The position numbers and the translations under genes are program-made. The notes beneath the pieces were generated by a model. It did no database searches, was not told the DNA's origin, and saw only the letters and a program-made list of their open reading frames with translations. A DNA stretch of 64,000 nt from Tetragonia tetragonoides (lineage: Eukaryota; Streptophyta; Magnoliopsida; Caryophyllales; Aizoaceae), in assembly GCA_038025085.1 (NCBI GenBank), contig CM076146.1:14501001-14565000 (forward strand), given 5' to 3'. Of the stretch, positions 1 to 11,037 are shown piece by piece; the first letter of the stretch is position 1; each line of letters opens with the position of its first letter.

Positions 1-188
1 TTGGACTCCAATTGAATTGAATCCAACTGGTTTGGATCACCTGTACAAAAGGCTTCCACTGGTTAATTGAAATGAACTAGGCTAATCATCAGAGCATTTA
101 TTCTTGCAACCCAAGTTCGAGCAAAATTCAATCCTTCATCATCGGGTTTTTATGGGGACTTATCATAGACACAATTTTTGGTGTCTAC
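1..188 (-). mobile_element. Start of a reverse-oriented Tat-type LTR, cut by the window edge
   Basis: Read on the minus strand the segment begins TGTAGACACC at 188 and contains CCCGATGATGA about 45 bases in. The LTRs of the complete Tat element at 44928-62435 start the same way and carry the same CCCGATGATGA at a similar distance. The rest has diverged. No polypurine tract lies outside the boundary at 189, so this is the outer 5' end of a 5' LTR or of a solo LTR. The remainder is left of the window, so no target duplication can be tested. Confidence 0.6.
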
Positions 189-1736
189 ACCGTTGTCGAC
201 CACCCTAGCACCACCGCCGGTAACTCTCTTTCTCTCTCCTCTTTCTCTTCTTTCTTTCTCTTTCTTCTTCTCACTTTCTTTCTCTCTGTTTTCGATTTCT
301 CTCTCTTGCTGTCAACAGCCACCAGGGGGCCACCTAGCTCCGTTCATCACCTCCTCCCTATCTCCGTGAGTCACCGGGCTGAAGGGCCCAGCCCCGTCGC
401 CTCCCTCTCTCTCCCTTTCTTTTTCTCTGTCCTTCGTGGTTGCTTGACATGGCCACCACGGTGGACCACCACCACCACGGGCACCGGTGGGTGGTAGTGG
501 GGTCACCAATGGGTCGTGGTGGTGGTCTTGGTGGTAATTTGTGGGTCACGCAAGTGGTTTTTGTTTTTCGCAAATTCGGGCTTTCGTGCAGATTTTTGTG
601 TATTTTCGCAGTTTTATTTATTTGTTTTTATTTTTCGACACTCATTCACAATCAGAATTTGGATTTTCAAAAGCCTAGATTGGTTGAAATAAATCAAGAA
701 ATTTAATAAAAATATTAGTTTACAGTTTTAGTACTATTTAGATTTTCGTATTTAATAAACTCAGTTTCAGTAATTGTTTTTAATTAGGACATAACGGGCA
801 AGCGTGATCATCTTCGTACGTGGAGTTTACGTACTATTTAGTGAGAGTTTGTTAGGTAAGAGATTGTGCCTACCTCTTTCCAAAACCCATAAAAAGGTTT
901 TGACTTGTTATGTGCTAATTGCCTAATTGGTGTGAATTTAATATGCGAAGCATGATTAAATTATATCGTCGTTAATTATGAGAATTAGAAATATAGTGTT
1001 CACTGTAATTATGAGTTATATTGAGCATGTTGAGTTTATGAAGTTTCGTTAATTAATTAGTTCATATGCTAATTATTTGAATGAGTATGGTGATGTTGGA
1101 TTGTTAGTATTATTATGATATAAAATATGTGCTAAATGGAATGGGATATTATTGAGTGCTAATGAGCACCTATCATATTTGTTGGATGTATTTGTTGAAT
1201 GTGAAAATTTGGATATCATGTTTTACTGTCGTAGTGCTGCCGAAATTTCATTAGACATATATGAATCATGATTATTTTTATTATGCATAAATGTCATTAT
1301 CGTCATTATTATTATTCATTGTCATGAGCATGAAATAAAGTAGTGAGTCGTGGTCTTGTTCTACCACTAAGTCAACCAATGCAATTATGTGAATTGAATT
1401 GTAAATGAGAATAAGACTACTAATGAATCCCTAGGAGTAGTCGAGCAATCAAGACTGTTTCTAATTGATGCAGTCTAGGGATGCGTGATTCCCAAGTTAC
1501 TTATGGACACCTCGTAGCGTATTCGGGATGGATCATTTCCCGTTGTTTAATTCTCTACGTATCGATTATTATGTTAGAGATAGTGTGAGTATACACTAGA
1601 GTAAGTCCATGGCATGTCAATATCAATCGATGAACAGTATGGGTAATCGTTGTTCTATTCGCTCTCTTTTTACTCTAATCAAGATGGTTTGTTTGTTTGT
1701 GTTCGAATGATCACTTAAGCAAGAATTGCATGTAAT
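189..1736 (+). mobile_element. Left piece of an old Tekay-type LTR, split by a younger insertion
   Basis: The segment is non-coding and continues at 13896 after the inserted Tekay element. The joined unit ends in ATTCGGGGGTGTTACA, nearly the same end as the inserted element's 3' LTR (ATTCGGGGTGTTACA). It also has a related middle part: a GC-rich block (about 189-560), then a GGAC...GCGTG...TTTACGTACT stretch near 786-838 that resembles the GGACCCGTTGACCGCGCTTG...CTTACGTTG stretch of the intact LTR. Its left end is interrupted by the Tat-type LTR at 188, so its true start is unseen. Small ORFs here look like chance. Confidence 0.55.
1732..1736. repeat. Target-site duplication GTAAT of the Tekay element
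   Basis: GTAAT sits directly before the TGTAATACC start of the 5' LTR and again directly after the GTGTTACA end of the 3' LTR at 13891-13895. A 5-bp duplication is what Ty3/gypsy integrases make, so this fixes the element borders at 1737 and 13890. Confidence 0.9.
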
Positions 1737-2583
1737 TGTAATACCCCGTATTATTATTCATTTTAAAATAATAATTACTTAAAAAGAAAATGCAATTTTG
1801 TATTTTAAATAATTAATTGGGCTCATCAATGTTTAAAGTGCCTAATTAATATTGGGTTTTGGTTTTGGACCTAATTATATTATAATTGGGCCAAATAAAT
1901 AAAAAGGAATTTATGGGCTATAATATCGGTAGTAGCCGATATTATGGGCAAGGATTTTGGGCCATCATTTTCGGCAAGGTGGCAAAAAATAATGCACCCA
2001 ATATTCTTATTTTTTTTTTTTAGTCAACATTTTGTTTCCTAAATTTTGGTTAATGGAGTGAAAGTAGGAGAGTTTTTAGGACAGAATAAGTTGAGTTAAG
2101 GAAGGAGTGTATTTGGGCTCCTAAATACACTCAGCTTCCAAACTTAACTGACTCTTTATCGAATAAAAAAAAAACAAACAAACGCTCTCTCTCTCTTCAC
2201 TCACACGGTCGAAAATCAAAGGGCAAAAAGAAGGAGAAAGTTCATCACTTTTTCAATTCATCTTTGCTCAGTTTTAATCCTTTGAATTTTCAAGTAAGTG
2301 TTCTAAATTTGTTTTCTTTGATTATTAAAAGCTTTTGGATTCAATTCAAGTATGAGTTTATGAACCCTAATTTTTGTATGAGTAAACCCTAATTTAGTTT
2401 TGCCTAGGATTTTCTAGATTCTATTAATTTTGCATGATACGATCATGATTAGGGTTTGGTGTGTGGTTTTATTGAAAATGAATCAAGTTTGAGTTCAAAA
2501 TGTTAGATCTTTGTAATTTAATTAAATCTGGAAATTTATTAATTTTGGATTTAATTAGATTAGGGTTTGTTAAATTTGTTAAC

Positions 2584-2618
<35 letters not shown>

Positions 2619-4612
2619 CTGTGAGGCACGGCTGTGTCAAGCGCAGCCACTGTGCGGCAATCGCGGCCGCCTGCCGTGGCTACCGCCGGCGGCCAGCCAC
2701 CAGCGGGTCTGCTGCTGGTGGGGCCCGCTGGTGGTGGTGATGGTGATGTTGTTTGGGTGTTGACTTGTTTTGACTTGTTGACTTGGTTTAGTGTTTTGGA
2801 AAGTTTCCTAATTTAGTTTTATGTAAATTTGTTTTTGGAAACTTTGAGCATGCATGAGTACTGAAAATTCCAGCAACTTAACTAATTAAATTAAGGGTAC
2901 TAAATCATCTTTAATGTTTAATAAAGTGGTTTAGAAGTCAAGGTAATTGACTATTGTTGTATTGTGGACTTGTTAGGACCCGTTGACCGCGCTTGAAACG
3001 TAAGGAGCTTACGTTGTTTGCTTGTTGGACTTACCTTGTTGAAAGGTAATTCATGTTTAGATGAATTATGAAAACTCTTTGTCATAATTCATACCTATTG
3101 GGATTTGTATTCATTTGTCTAGTATTGGATTGAGAATATAAATTCATATTTGGACTTGTAAGTATTGTGAAAAGGGATAATCGTTATTTATTTCCTTGTG
3201 ATAATTCGTATAGAATTATATGTTAGTGAATGAATGTATAATGTTGGAAATTCACTTTGTGTAGCAACGTCTACTTGTTAATATTCATGTGAGGAGATGC
3301 ATGTTTTATTATTGGTTATTGAACAGAAATTATGTTAATAATTGTTCAATTGAAATATAGCTTGAAATTGCTATTTTTGGTATCATTTTAGTAAGCATGT
3401 GAATCATGTTAGAAGCATGTTACTTCAATAAGTTGAAATGAACATTGACTAATGAATTAGGTGGTTTTGAATGAGGCCTAGATGCCATTCATGTAAAATG
3501 CCATCGGAAATTGTAATCATATTGTGTTACTTGAGTGCCAAGATTATGTGTATTACTTGTTTTGTGATCACCATATTAAATTGTATTTGAAAGTTAAGAC
3601 TTCTTTGGTAATGGATCCACCGAAGGAAGCGAATGGGAATTTGTCATTTGGTACGTTGAGTGGTTCCATTGGTTATGGCCTCAATGTATTTAGTTAAAGC
3701 TTGTATCCATACAAAGAGCAATTGGGCAAGTGAAGTTTTGTGGATAAAACTATTCTTCTTGTAAACCTAAGGGTTGAGAGAGGGTATGCATACTTAGGAA
3801 CATCTAGAAGTACTTCAGGAGTCATCTATACTTCGGGATGGTTGATCCCTCTTTTTCCACTGTACACGGGACTAAGATCCTATTGAATCGACTGCGGTTG
3901 GTTTGACAATTCATGCGATTCTCTTCTCTCTAATGAACTTGGCTAATGGATAATAATAAATACTACTGAGATTTATTATTTGGTGATTGTTGTGTTTTTG
4001 AGTTTAAAGCATGTCGTCTTTATTTTTTTCTTAAAGCATGATTATCCTTTAACTAAGCATGTTGGCTTAACTTGGAGATTGAAATGGATGATGTGGTTAT
4101 GAATTACTCAGCATCGCTGATTAGTTGTTTTTCTTTTTACTTGTGTTTGTTGTCCATTTCTCTTCAATGGTGGACCTATGATGAACCTATATGGAATTCG
4201 TCTATATGGGGGAGTAGATTGACAGGATTATAGCTCGTGGTTTGAGCTAGAGGAGAGGGCGACTTAAGAAGATTGTAAATCTTCTAAGAACATTTATTTA
4301 TTTTATTGTTTAGTTTGGAACTTTCTACTATTGGGATTTTATATTGTAATGAGATTAATTCTCTTGCATGAGAATTAATAGGTTAATATTTCTATTTCAT
4401 TTGGATTATTTGTTTTAAGTTAGTTGGAAAAGATAGTTATTATTTAATTATCTAGCTTGTATGTTTGGGATTTATAACATTTGGTTTCTTTCTAGCCTTA
4501 TACCTAGTTTAAATATTAAATACGGCGGTGACGCTTCGAATTTCCATGGTTTTTCCGCTGCAACTCGTGATTTTAAATGGTTTTAAATTAGACGGAAATT
4601 CGGGGTTTTAGA
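1737..4612 (+). repeat. 5' LTR of the Tekay element (2876 bp)
   Basis: It starts TGTAATACCCCGTATTATT, matching the 3' LTR start at 11038, and runs to GGGGTTTTAGA, which corresponds to GGGGTGTTACA in the 3' copy, so the terminal CA has mutated. Inside are a poly(A) run (about 2583-2611), a GC-rich block (about 2620-2730) and a conserved foldback (2094-2149). The short ORFs at 2500-2816 span the poly(A) run and are not credible genes. Confidence 0.9.
2094..2149 (+). promoter_or_regulatory. Long imperfect hairpin in the Tekay LTR
   Basis: AGTTAAG, GAAG and GAGTGTATTT on the left arm pair with AAATACACTC, CTTC and CTTAACT on the right around a short loop. The same structure is kept in the 3' LTR at 11392-11447. 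It lies about 50 bases before a CT-rich leader-like stretch, so it may sit in or near the transcript start. The role is unknown. Confidence 0.6.
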
Positions 4613-4615
4613 AGT

Positions 4616-4627
4616 TGGTATCAGAGC
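4616..4627 (+). other. Primer binding site, initiator Met tRNA type
   Basis: TGGTATCAGAGC lies three bases after the end of the 5' LTR. This is the usual complement of the 3' end of plant initiator methionine tRNA used by many Ty3/gypsy elements to start minus-strand synthesis. Confidence 0.92.
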
Positions 4628-4837
4628 GTAATGCTTAAACGTATGTTAGGGAAATTGTGTTACGTTTTGATTGTAAAGTATATCATTAAGATATACTCAT
4701 AGTTGAAAACTTAAATAGACTTAAGTTATGTGAATAAAAGATTTGTAAGCCGAAATGAGTTTAATTGCTTCTTTTACTTATTTTGGTATTATTTGAAGTA
4801 CTCGAGTGAAGTACTAACGTGTTGTTCTCGCGTGCAG

Positions 4838-5542
4838 ATGGTGCAGCTTGAACGACCTGTGACTCCCAAGGACCCGAGGCAGCTCCGTTATGAGGGAGGC
4901 CGACTTAAGGAATACTTTGATCTCGTACGTGAAGTATTCATGCAGTACGACGAGCGCCTTGATGTTCAGTCTTCTCTACGCTCGGAAAAGATGAAGGCCT
5001 TCTACTTCATCAAAAGCTTTGGCTACACGACAGCCAAATGGCGCCGATTCCACGACGATTGGCTAGTGGATTGGGAGATGAAGAACGATAGGGACTACCC
5101 CTATCTGGAGACATTGGAGTCCTTGATGATGAGGGCATACGCATGGGATGAGGCATATCTGGATATGCTTAGAGACCACTACAATGTGTATGTGGAGAAC
5201 GCTGGAGGGTACGACCCATTGCTCGAGGTGGACGACCCAATGATCCGAGAGGAGGCAGACGCCAACCTCGATCGAGCACTAGCGTTCGAGAGGGACTGCT
5301 TCACCAAGGAGGTCGAGGCACCTGCTGCTGAGGTTGAGGAGGAGCCTTTGCCTGCTGTTCCTGAGGTTCCTGCAAGGCCACCTAGGCCTAGCGCTGTGAG
5401 AGAGTGGCCTATAGGCTTGAATGGCAAGCCCAACGAGCCAAGGACCCTTACTGAAGAAGAGGAGGAACCCATGGAGGAGGACGAGGTCCAAGTGACACAT
5501 GTGTGTCGCTATCCTTTGAGGAACCGCGCGAGAGGAGCGTAA
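4838..5542 (+). CDS. Extra acidic ORF upstream of gag in the Tekay element
   Basis: This is an open frame of 234 residues starting at ATG 4838; the frame stays open upstream to an in-frame ATG at 4730. I do not recognise the family. The N-terminal half is rich in aromatic and charged residues (for example KWRRFHDDWLVDWEMKN, about residues 68-84) and looks helical. The C-terminal half is a Pro/Glu-rich linker with runs of Glu and a basic end (YPLRNRARGA). The ATG directly follows TACTAAC plus a pyrimidine-rich stretch and GTGCAG, a good branch point and 3' splice site, so the ORF may be reached by splicing from the LTR leader. It is more GC-rich than the flanking leader. It has no internal stop although gag-pol has five. 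It could be a captured host segment or an element-specific accessory gene. Confidence 0.6.
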   Translation: MVQLERPVTPKDPRQLRYEGGRLKEYFDLVREVFMQYDERLDVQSSLRSEKMKAFYFIKSFGYTTAKWRRFHDDWLVDWEMKNDRDYPYLETLESLMMRAYAWDEAYLDMLRDHYNVYVENAGGYDPLLEVDDPMIREEADANLDRALAFERDCFTKEVEAPAAEVEEEPLPAVPEVPARPPRPSAVREWPIGLNGKPNEPRTLTEEEEEPMEEDEVQVTHVCRYPLRNRARGA

Positions 5543-6049
5543 TTCTTTGTTTTTATTTAGTTTGATGGAGTAAACTATTTGAGACTTTATTTGGGCCTGC
5601 GAGCCATTTGCTTTTGACATTTTGATTTAGAATGTTAAATTTTTGCTTTATTCATGCTAATTGAGGCTTGGTTTGGCATGTCCTCATTTTTGAACAAATA
5701 CATGACTATTTGATTTATGAGATGAAATTTTTACAAGAAATGTGTTATTTACTTGCTATTTGGAGCATGAGTATGGTGAAAGCGCCTATGAAAAAGGCAT
5801 GGATGTTTCATTATGATTATGATTTGTTTATTTTTGAGAAGGAACAAAATCTATTGAAACTTGAGGTTGCTTGTACGCAAGAGTGTGATAAGGCCATGCT
5901 TGAATGCAATAAGAGCCTAAAGTCTTAGTTGGCTATTGAACATATATATGAGTCAAGTGTATATGTTAGTTGTGATAATCGTACATGAGGGTGATATGGG
6001 TAGCTAATACCCTTTTTCTTTTACTTTTGTTGATCCTTTAGGTTGCTAG
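5543..6049 (+). other. Spacer between the extra ORF and gag
   Basis: This AT-rich spacer has a weak open frame at 5668-5928 (86 codons, Met/Tyr/Phe-rich, no recognisable motif), probably chance. Just before gag, a T-rich run ends in CCTTTAG at about 6041, a plausible 3' splice site 8 bases before the gag ATG. Confidence 0.4.
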
Positions 6050-6862
6050 ATGCCACCTAGAAGAAATAGACAAAGAGTAGAGGAGTCTATCAGTTCTATG
6101 GGAGACAATAACAACAACGTCGGGAATGGGGAGGAAATGGCGCAAGCCTTATTAGCGCAACTTGCTCAGTCGCAGCAAGCCTTGGCGCAGTCTAATGCAT
6201 TCATCGCGCAGATGATGCAGAGGGAAGACACGACGGCTACTGGGGTTGACGACTTCGCCGCAGTATCCAAGAAGATAAAAGGGCATAATCCGCTTGTGTT
6301 TGAGGGGCGCGAGGATCCCGTACTTCTCGACGATTGGACGTGGGATTTGGAGAAAATTTTCGCGATAACTGGGTGTCCGGAGGCACTTAAGGCGGATAGT
6401 GCTATCTATCTGTTCCAGAAGAAGGCAGATCGTTGGTGGACAACCAATGGTACCTCGATTAGAGCTGGACCGGGTTTTAATTAGGAAATGTTCAAAACGG
6501 TTCTTCGAGAGGAGTTCTACCCAGAGTATCTCCAGGACCAAAAGTATAACGAATTCTTGAACCTTATCCAAGGGAGGATGACTGTTCAGGAATATGCTAA
6601 AAAGTTTGACGACCTTGCTCGTTTCGCGGGAGAATTAGTCTCTACGGAATAGCAGAGGGCCCGTATATTCCAGAATGGGTTGTACTGGACCATTCGTGAG
6701 TCTTTTGGGGGTTATAAGTGTCAAACTGTGCAAGAGGCCTACAATCATGCTGCGAACCAAGCTGCGGTTTTCAAGCACCGAGAGGAGGTCACTGGGAAGA
6801 AGAGAAAGTTTGATGACCATCAGGGTAGTGGTGGTGAGAAGAAGGAAAAGTTCCGGGGAGGG

Positions 6863-6907
<45 letters not shown>

Positions 6908-9900
6908 AACAAAGGGAATAACCACAATGAGGGTGGGAATTCCAATAATGGAAATGGCAAAAATGGCAATGAAAATGGCCATAAAAATAATGGGGGTTGG
7001 AATGGCAAACCCTACATTTGCAAGAGATGCAATAAGAATCACCCAAGACTTGATTGTGCTGGAAATAAGGTGAGGTGCTACACTTGTCAAGAGTTGGGGC
7101 ATCGTTCTTTTGATTGTCCTCAGAAGGGCAAGGCCGTGAACAATGGTGGGGGCAACAACAATGTTCAAGCTCCTGTAGCTCAGGGTCAAAATGGGAACCA
7201 CCAGGGTGGTAATCGACAGAATGGGCTGAATGGACAGGCTAAAAATGTTCAGAACAATAATGGCAACCAGAACAGAAATGGAGGTCGTTTGTTAGTGATG
7301 AATCAAGTACAGGCTGATGCGGCAAATAATGTGGTGACTGGTACGTTTCTTGTAAATTCTTTGCCTGCCTATGTATTATTTGATTCTGGAGCACCACATT
7401 CATTCATATCTGAAAACTTTGTTTAGAAACATGGGATGGGAGTAGTTGAGTCTTTCGAGACTAGTATTGCCACTCCTACTGGAGAGGTGGTATTGTGTAA
7501 AGTAGTACATCCCAATGTTCGAGTGAACATTGCAGGGTCTGAATTGCCTGCAGACCTGATTGAGTTTCAATTGGGAGATTTTGATGTTATTTTGGGTATG
7601 AATTGGCTGAACAAGTATAAAGCGAGAATCGATTGTAGTGAACAAAAGATATCGCTGAAAGGGCCTAGAGGTAATAGAATCTCTTATAAAGGAATTGTCG
7701 CTAAGGGAGGAATTGGGATTACTTCAATGTTAGTGGCGAAAAAGCACTTAGAGAAAGGATGTGAGGGATTTTTGTGTCACATTCAGAATGTAGAGGGAGT
7801 AGACGAGGAAATCTCAAAGATTGATGTGGTCAATGAGTTTCTGGATGTCTTTCCAAAGGAGATTCCTGGTATGCCACCAGTAAGGGATACTGTGTTTCAG
7901 ATTGACCTAGTTCCTGGAACAGGTCCGATTTCGAGGGCACCGTATAGAATGGCACCTTTAGAGATGAAAGAGCTAAAGGAGCAGTTGGAGGAGTTACTAG
8001 CGAAAGGGTACATTAGACCTAGTGTGTCACTGTGGGGCGCACCGATACTAATTGTTCGTAAGAAGGATGGTAGTCTGCGTCTCTACATTGACTATCGTGA
8101 GTTGAACAAGGTCACTGTCAAGAATAGGTATCCTCTACCAAGGATTGAAGACCTGTTCGATCAACTCCAAGGGGCTGGAGTGTTTTCGAAGGTGGACTTG
8201 CGATCTGGGTATCATCAACTGAGGATTGATGAGGTCGACATTGCGAAAACTGCCTTTAGGACAAGGTATGGGCATTATGAGTTTACTGTTATGCCATTTG
8301 GGTTAACTAATGCACCTGCTAAATTTATGGAGATGATGAATATCATCTTTAGACCACATCTGGATAGTTTTGTGGTCGTGTTTATAGATGATATTTTGGT
8401 GCATTCGAAAGACAACGAGGAACACGCAAGACACTTGAGGACTGTCTTGGTGGTATTGCGAAATGAGAAGTTGTACGCTAAACTCTCAAAGTGTGAGTTT
8501 TGGCTAGAGAGTGTTGCTTTTCTTGGGCACATTATCTCTAAGGAAGGAGTCTCTGTTGATCCTTCTAAGATTCGGGCTGTCATGGTTTGGCCTGCTCCGA
8601 AAAGTGTGACTGAGGTGAGAAGTTTTCTCGGTTTGGCTGGCTATTATAGGAGATTTGTGCAAGACTTCTCCAAAGTAGCTAGACCTATCACAAATTTGAT
8701 GAAAAAGGAGATGAAGTACAAGTGGACTGAACAAGGTGAAGAAGCTTTCCAAGAGCTTAAGAAGAGGTTGACTACGGCACCAGTTTTGACTTTACCGTCT
8801 GGAACGGAAGGATTTGAGGTGTATAGTGACGCTTGTAAAAATGGGTTGGGATGTGTGCTTATGCAACATGGCAAGGTGGTTGCTTATGCCTCTCGCCAGT
8901 TGAAAGTGCATGAGAAGAACTACCCTACTCATGACATGGAGTTAGCTGCTGTGGTTTTTGCTTTAAAAATCTAGAGGCACTATTTGTATGGAGCTCGTTG
9001 CAAGATCTTTACAGATCACAAGAGTTTTAAGTATATCTTCACTCAAAAGGAGTTGAATATGAGGCAACGGAGATGGCTCGAGTTGATATCTGAGTACGAT
9101 CTGGATATTCAGTATCATGAGGGAAAGGCCAATGTAGTGGCTGATGGGTTGAGTAGGAAGATTTCGCACACTGTAAATAGCATGATGGTACTACCGTATG
9201 ACTTGTGTGAGGAATTCAGGAAGTTGGACTTAGAAGTTGTTCAACCAGGTGAGACTGCAGTGTTACTGAATGCACTCGTGGTGCAACCGTCGATCTATGA
9301 TGAGATTCGACAGTTGCAAATTTATGACCCGTTTCTAGAGGAGTTACGTGTCAAGATCAAGGATGGGAAGCATCCTGATTATGAGATCCTTGATGATGGT
9401 ACGATCATGATGAAGGAGCGTTGGTGTGTACCCAACAACGCCGAGCTGAAACGAACAATTCTTGATGAGGCGCTTGGAACTGAGTATTCTGTTCACCCAG
9501 GTGGTGATAAGATGTACAAAGACTTAAAACTTCAGTTTTGGTGGACAAACATGAAGCGAGAGTGTGCTAAGTATGTGGTAATATGTCTTACTTGTCAAAA
9601 GGTGAAGATCGAACACAGGAGGCCTGGAGGTCTTGTTCAATCGCTGGAAATTCCTGGATGGGAGTGGGATTCAATCTCGATGGATTTCGTGACTGGATTA
9701 CCAAAGACGAGGTCTGGCAAAGACACTATTTGGGTCATTGTCGACCGACTGACGAAAACGGCAAGATTCGTTATAATGAAGAAGACCTGGTCGATGGACC
9801 AACTCGCTGAAGCTTATATGAAAGAGGTCTTGAGGTTACATGGCGTGCCTAAAGACATTGTGTCAGACAGGGATACGAGATTCTTGTCGAACTTCTGGGG

Positions 9901-10759
9901 CAAACTACAAGAGGCATTTGGTACAAAGTTGAAATTTAATACGGCATTTCATCCTGCGACAGATGGTCAAACGGAGCGTACTATTCAGACATTGGAGGAC
10001 ATGTTGCGAGCTTGTGCTCTAGAGATGAAGGACTCTTGGGAGAAGAGTTTGCCTTTGATTGAGTTCTCCTACAATAATAGCTACCATGCGAGCATTGGTA
10101 GAGCACCTTACGAGGCGCTGTATGGGAGGAAGTGTCGATCTCCTACGTGTTGGAACGACATAAGTGAGACCTTTGTTTTGGGTCCGGATTTTATCGAAGA
10201 AACTGTGGATCAAGTGAAACTTGTCCAAGAAAAGATGAAAGCTGCACAAGATAGACAGAAAGCCTATGCAGATCAACATCGACGAATGGAGGAATTCCAA
10301 GTTGGTGAGAAGGTACTTCTCAAAGTATCGCCTACTCGTGGAGTTATGAGATTTGGGCGTAAAGGGAAGCTTAGCCCAAAATATATTGGACCCTATGAGA
10401 TTCTTGAAATAATTGGAGAGGTCGCTTACAGGCTTGTTATGCCTATGGATTTGGAGCAAGTGCACGATGTGTTCCACGTGTCACAACTCAAGAGATATCA
10501 CCATGATCCGAGTCATGTGCTGAATCCAGAAAAGGTAGTGTTAGATGACACACTTACCTATGAAGAGCAACCAGTTCGAGTCCTTGAGGAGCGAACTAAA
10601 CCTGTGAGGATCCTAGACGAGAAAATGAAGAAAACTCGTGCGTCTACGATCAATCTTGTGAAAGTGTTGTGGGCTAACCACAAAGTCGAAGAGGCAACTT
10701 GAGAGACTGAGGCTAATATGCGCAAGCGTTATCCTCAACTGTTCGAACAAGGTACTTAA
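6050..10759 (+). pseudogene. Tekay gag-pol polyprotein, one frame with five stop codons
   Basis: One frame runs from ATG 6050 to TAA 10757-10759 without a frameshift. Gag (HNPLVFEGREDP motif, retrotransposon gag core) is followed by a poly-Asn stretch, a CCHC knuckle (CYTCQELGHRSFDC, about 7076), protease (LFDSGAPHSFIS, about 7379), RT ([10 protein letters not shown]; catalytic FIDD at 8381-8392), RNase H ([10 protein letters not shown]), integrase zinc finger (HPGG...CLTCQ), integrase core ([21 protein letters not shown]) and a chromodomain-like tail ([15 protein letters not shown]). In-frame stops are TAG at 6482, 6650, 7424 and 8972 and TGA at 10700. At 6482, 8972 and 10700 relatives have Trp, so G-to-A change of TGG explains them. 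The product would be nonfunctional. Upstream is the extra ORF; downstream the polypurine tract. Confidence 0.92.
6865..6909 (+). repeat. (AAC)n microsatellite coding poly-Asn in Gag
   Basis: An AAC triplet run in the gag frame codes for a block of Asn between the gag core and the CCHC knuckle. It keeps the frame, so length changes here would be tolerated. Confidence 0.9.
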
Positions 10760-10763
10760 CCTT

Positions 10764-10806
10764 AGTTTCGAGGTCGAAACCTTTTTAAGGGGGCAAGGGT
10801 GTAACA
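10764..10806 (+). other. Upstream duplicate of the polypurine-tract module
   Basis: TTTCGAGGTCGAAAC, then TTTTTAAGGGGGCAAGGG and TGTAACA, copies the true module at 11001-11040 (TTTCGAGGACGAAAC, TTTTAAGGGGGTAAGGA, TGTAATA) about 238 bases downstream, including the first bases of an LTR. The spacer between the two (10807-11000) shows no gene. Confidence 0.7.
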
Positions 10807-11024
10807 ATCCACAAAAGAAAAGAAACAAATACTGGAAAACTCTTATGCTCATTTTGTTATTTGGAAAAGTGTGAAAACTTTTATTTGGAAAAGTTGCGAA
10901 AACTTTTAAACTTACGAGTTACATATTGTGTATTGAACTTTGAAAGTGTGGTGGAAAAGCTTCGCCTTTTGGAACTAGCTTCACTTTGGTGGTGATCCTA
11001 AGTTTCGAGGACGAAACTTCTTTT

Positions 11025-11037
11025 AAGGGGGTAAGGA
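11025..11037 (+). other. Polypurine tract of the Tekay element
   Basis: AAGGGGGTAAGGA directly precedes the TG of the 3' LTR, the expected place of the plus-strand primer. Confidence 0.88.

Noticed and set aside
178..706. Overlapping ORFs of 60-90 codons on both strands
   Set aside because: They lie in CT-rich and GGTGGT-rich low-complexity sequence of an LTR, have no start context or motif, and overlap each other in several frames.
2500..2816. ORFs across the poly(A) run, with poly-Lys
   Set aside because: They exist only because of the A run and GC-rich block of the LTR; the 3' LTR copy does not keep them.
5668..5928. 86-codon ORF between the extra ORF and gag
   Set aside because: AT-rich, biased composition and no motif; probably chance, though it lies in a retroelement leader.
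6482..6652. Programmed stop-codon readthrough in gag
   Set aside because: Five stops occur along gag-pol, three at expected Trp codons, which fits decay and not a regulated site.
6635..7201. Long minus-strand ORF opposite gag (188 codons, runs of Val)
   Set aside because: It is the shadow of the AAC repeat and gag codons on the other strand.
10019..10477. 152-codon minus-strand ORF opposite integrase
   Set aside because: Shadow of the integrase frame; no independent support.
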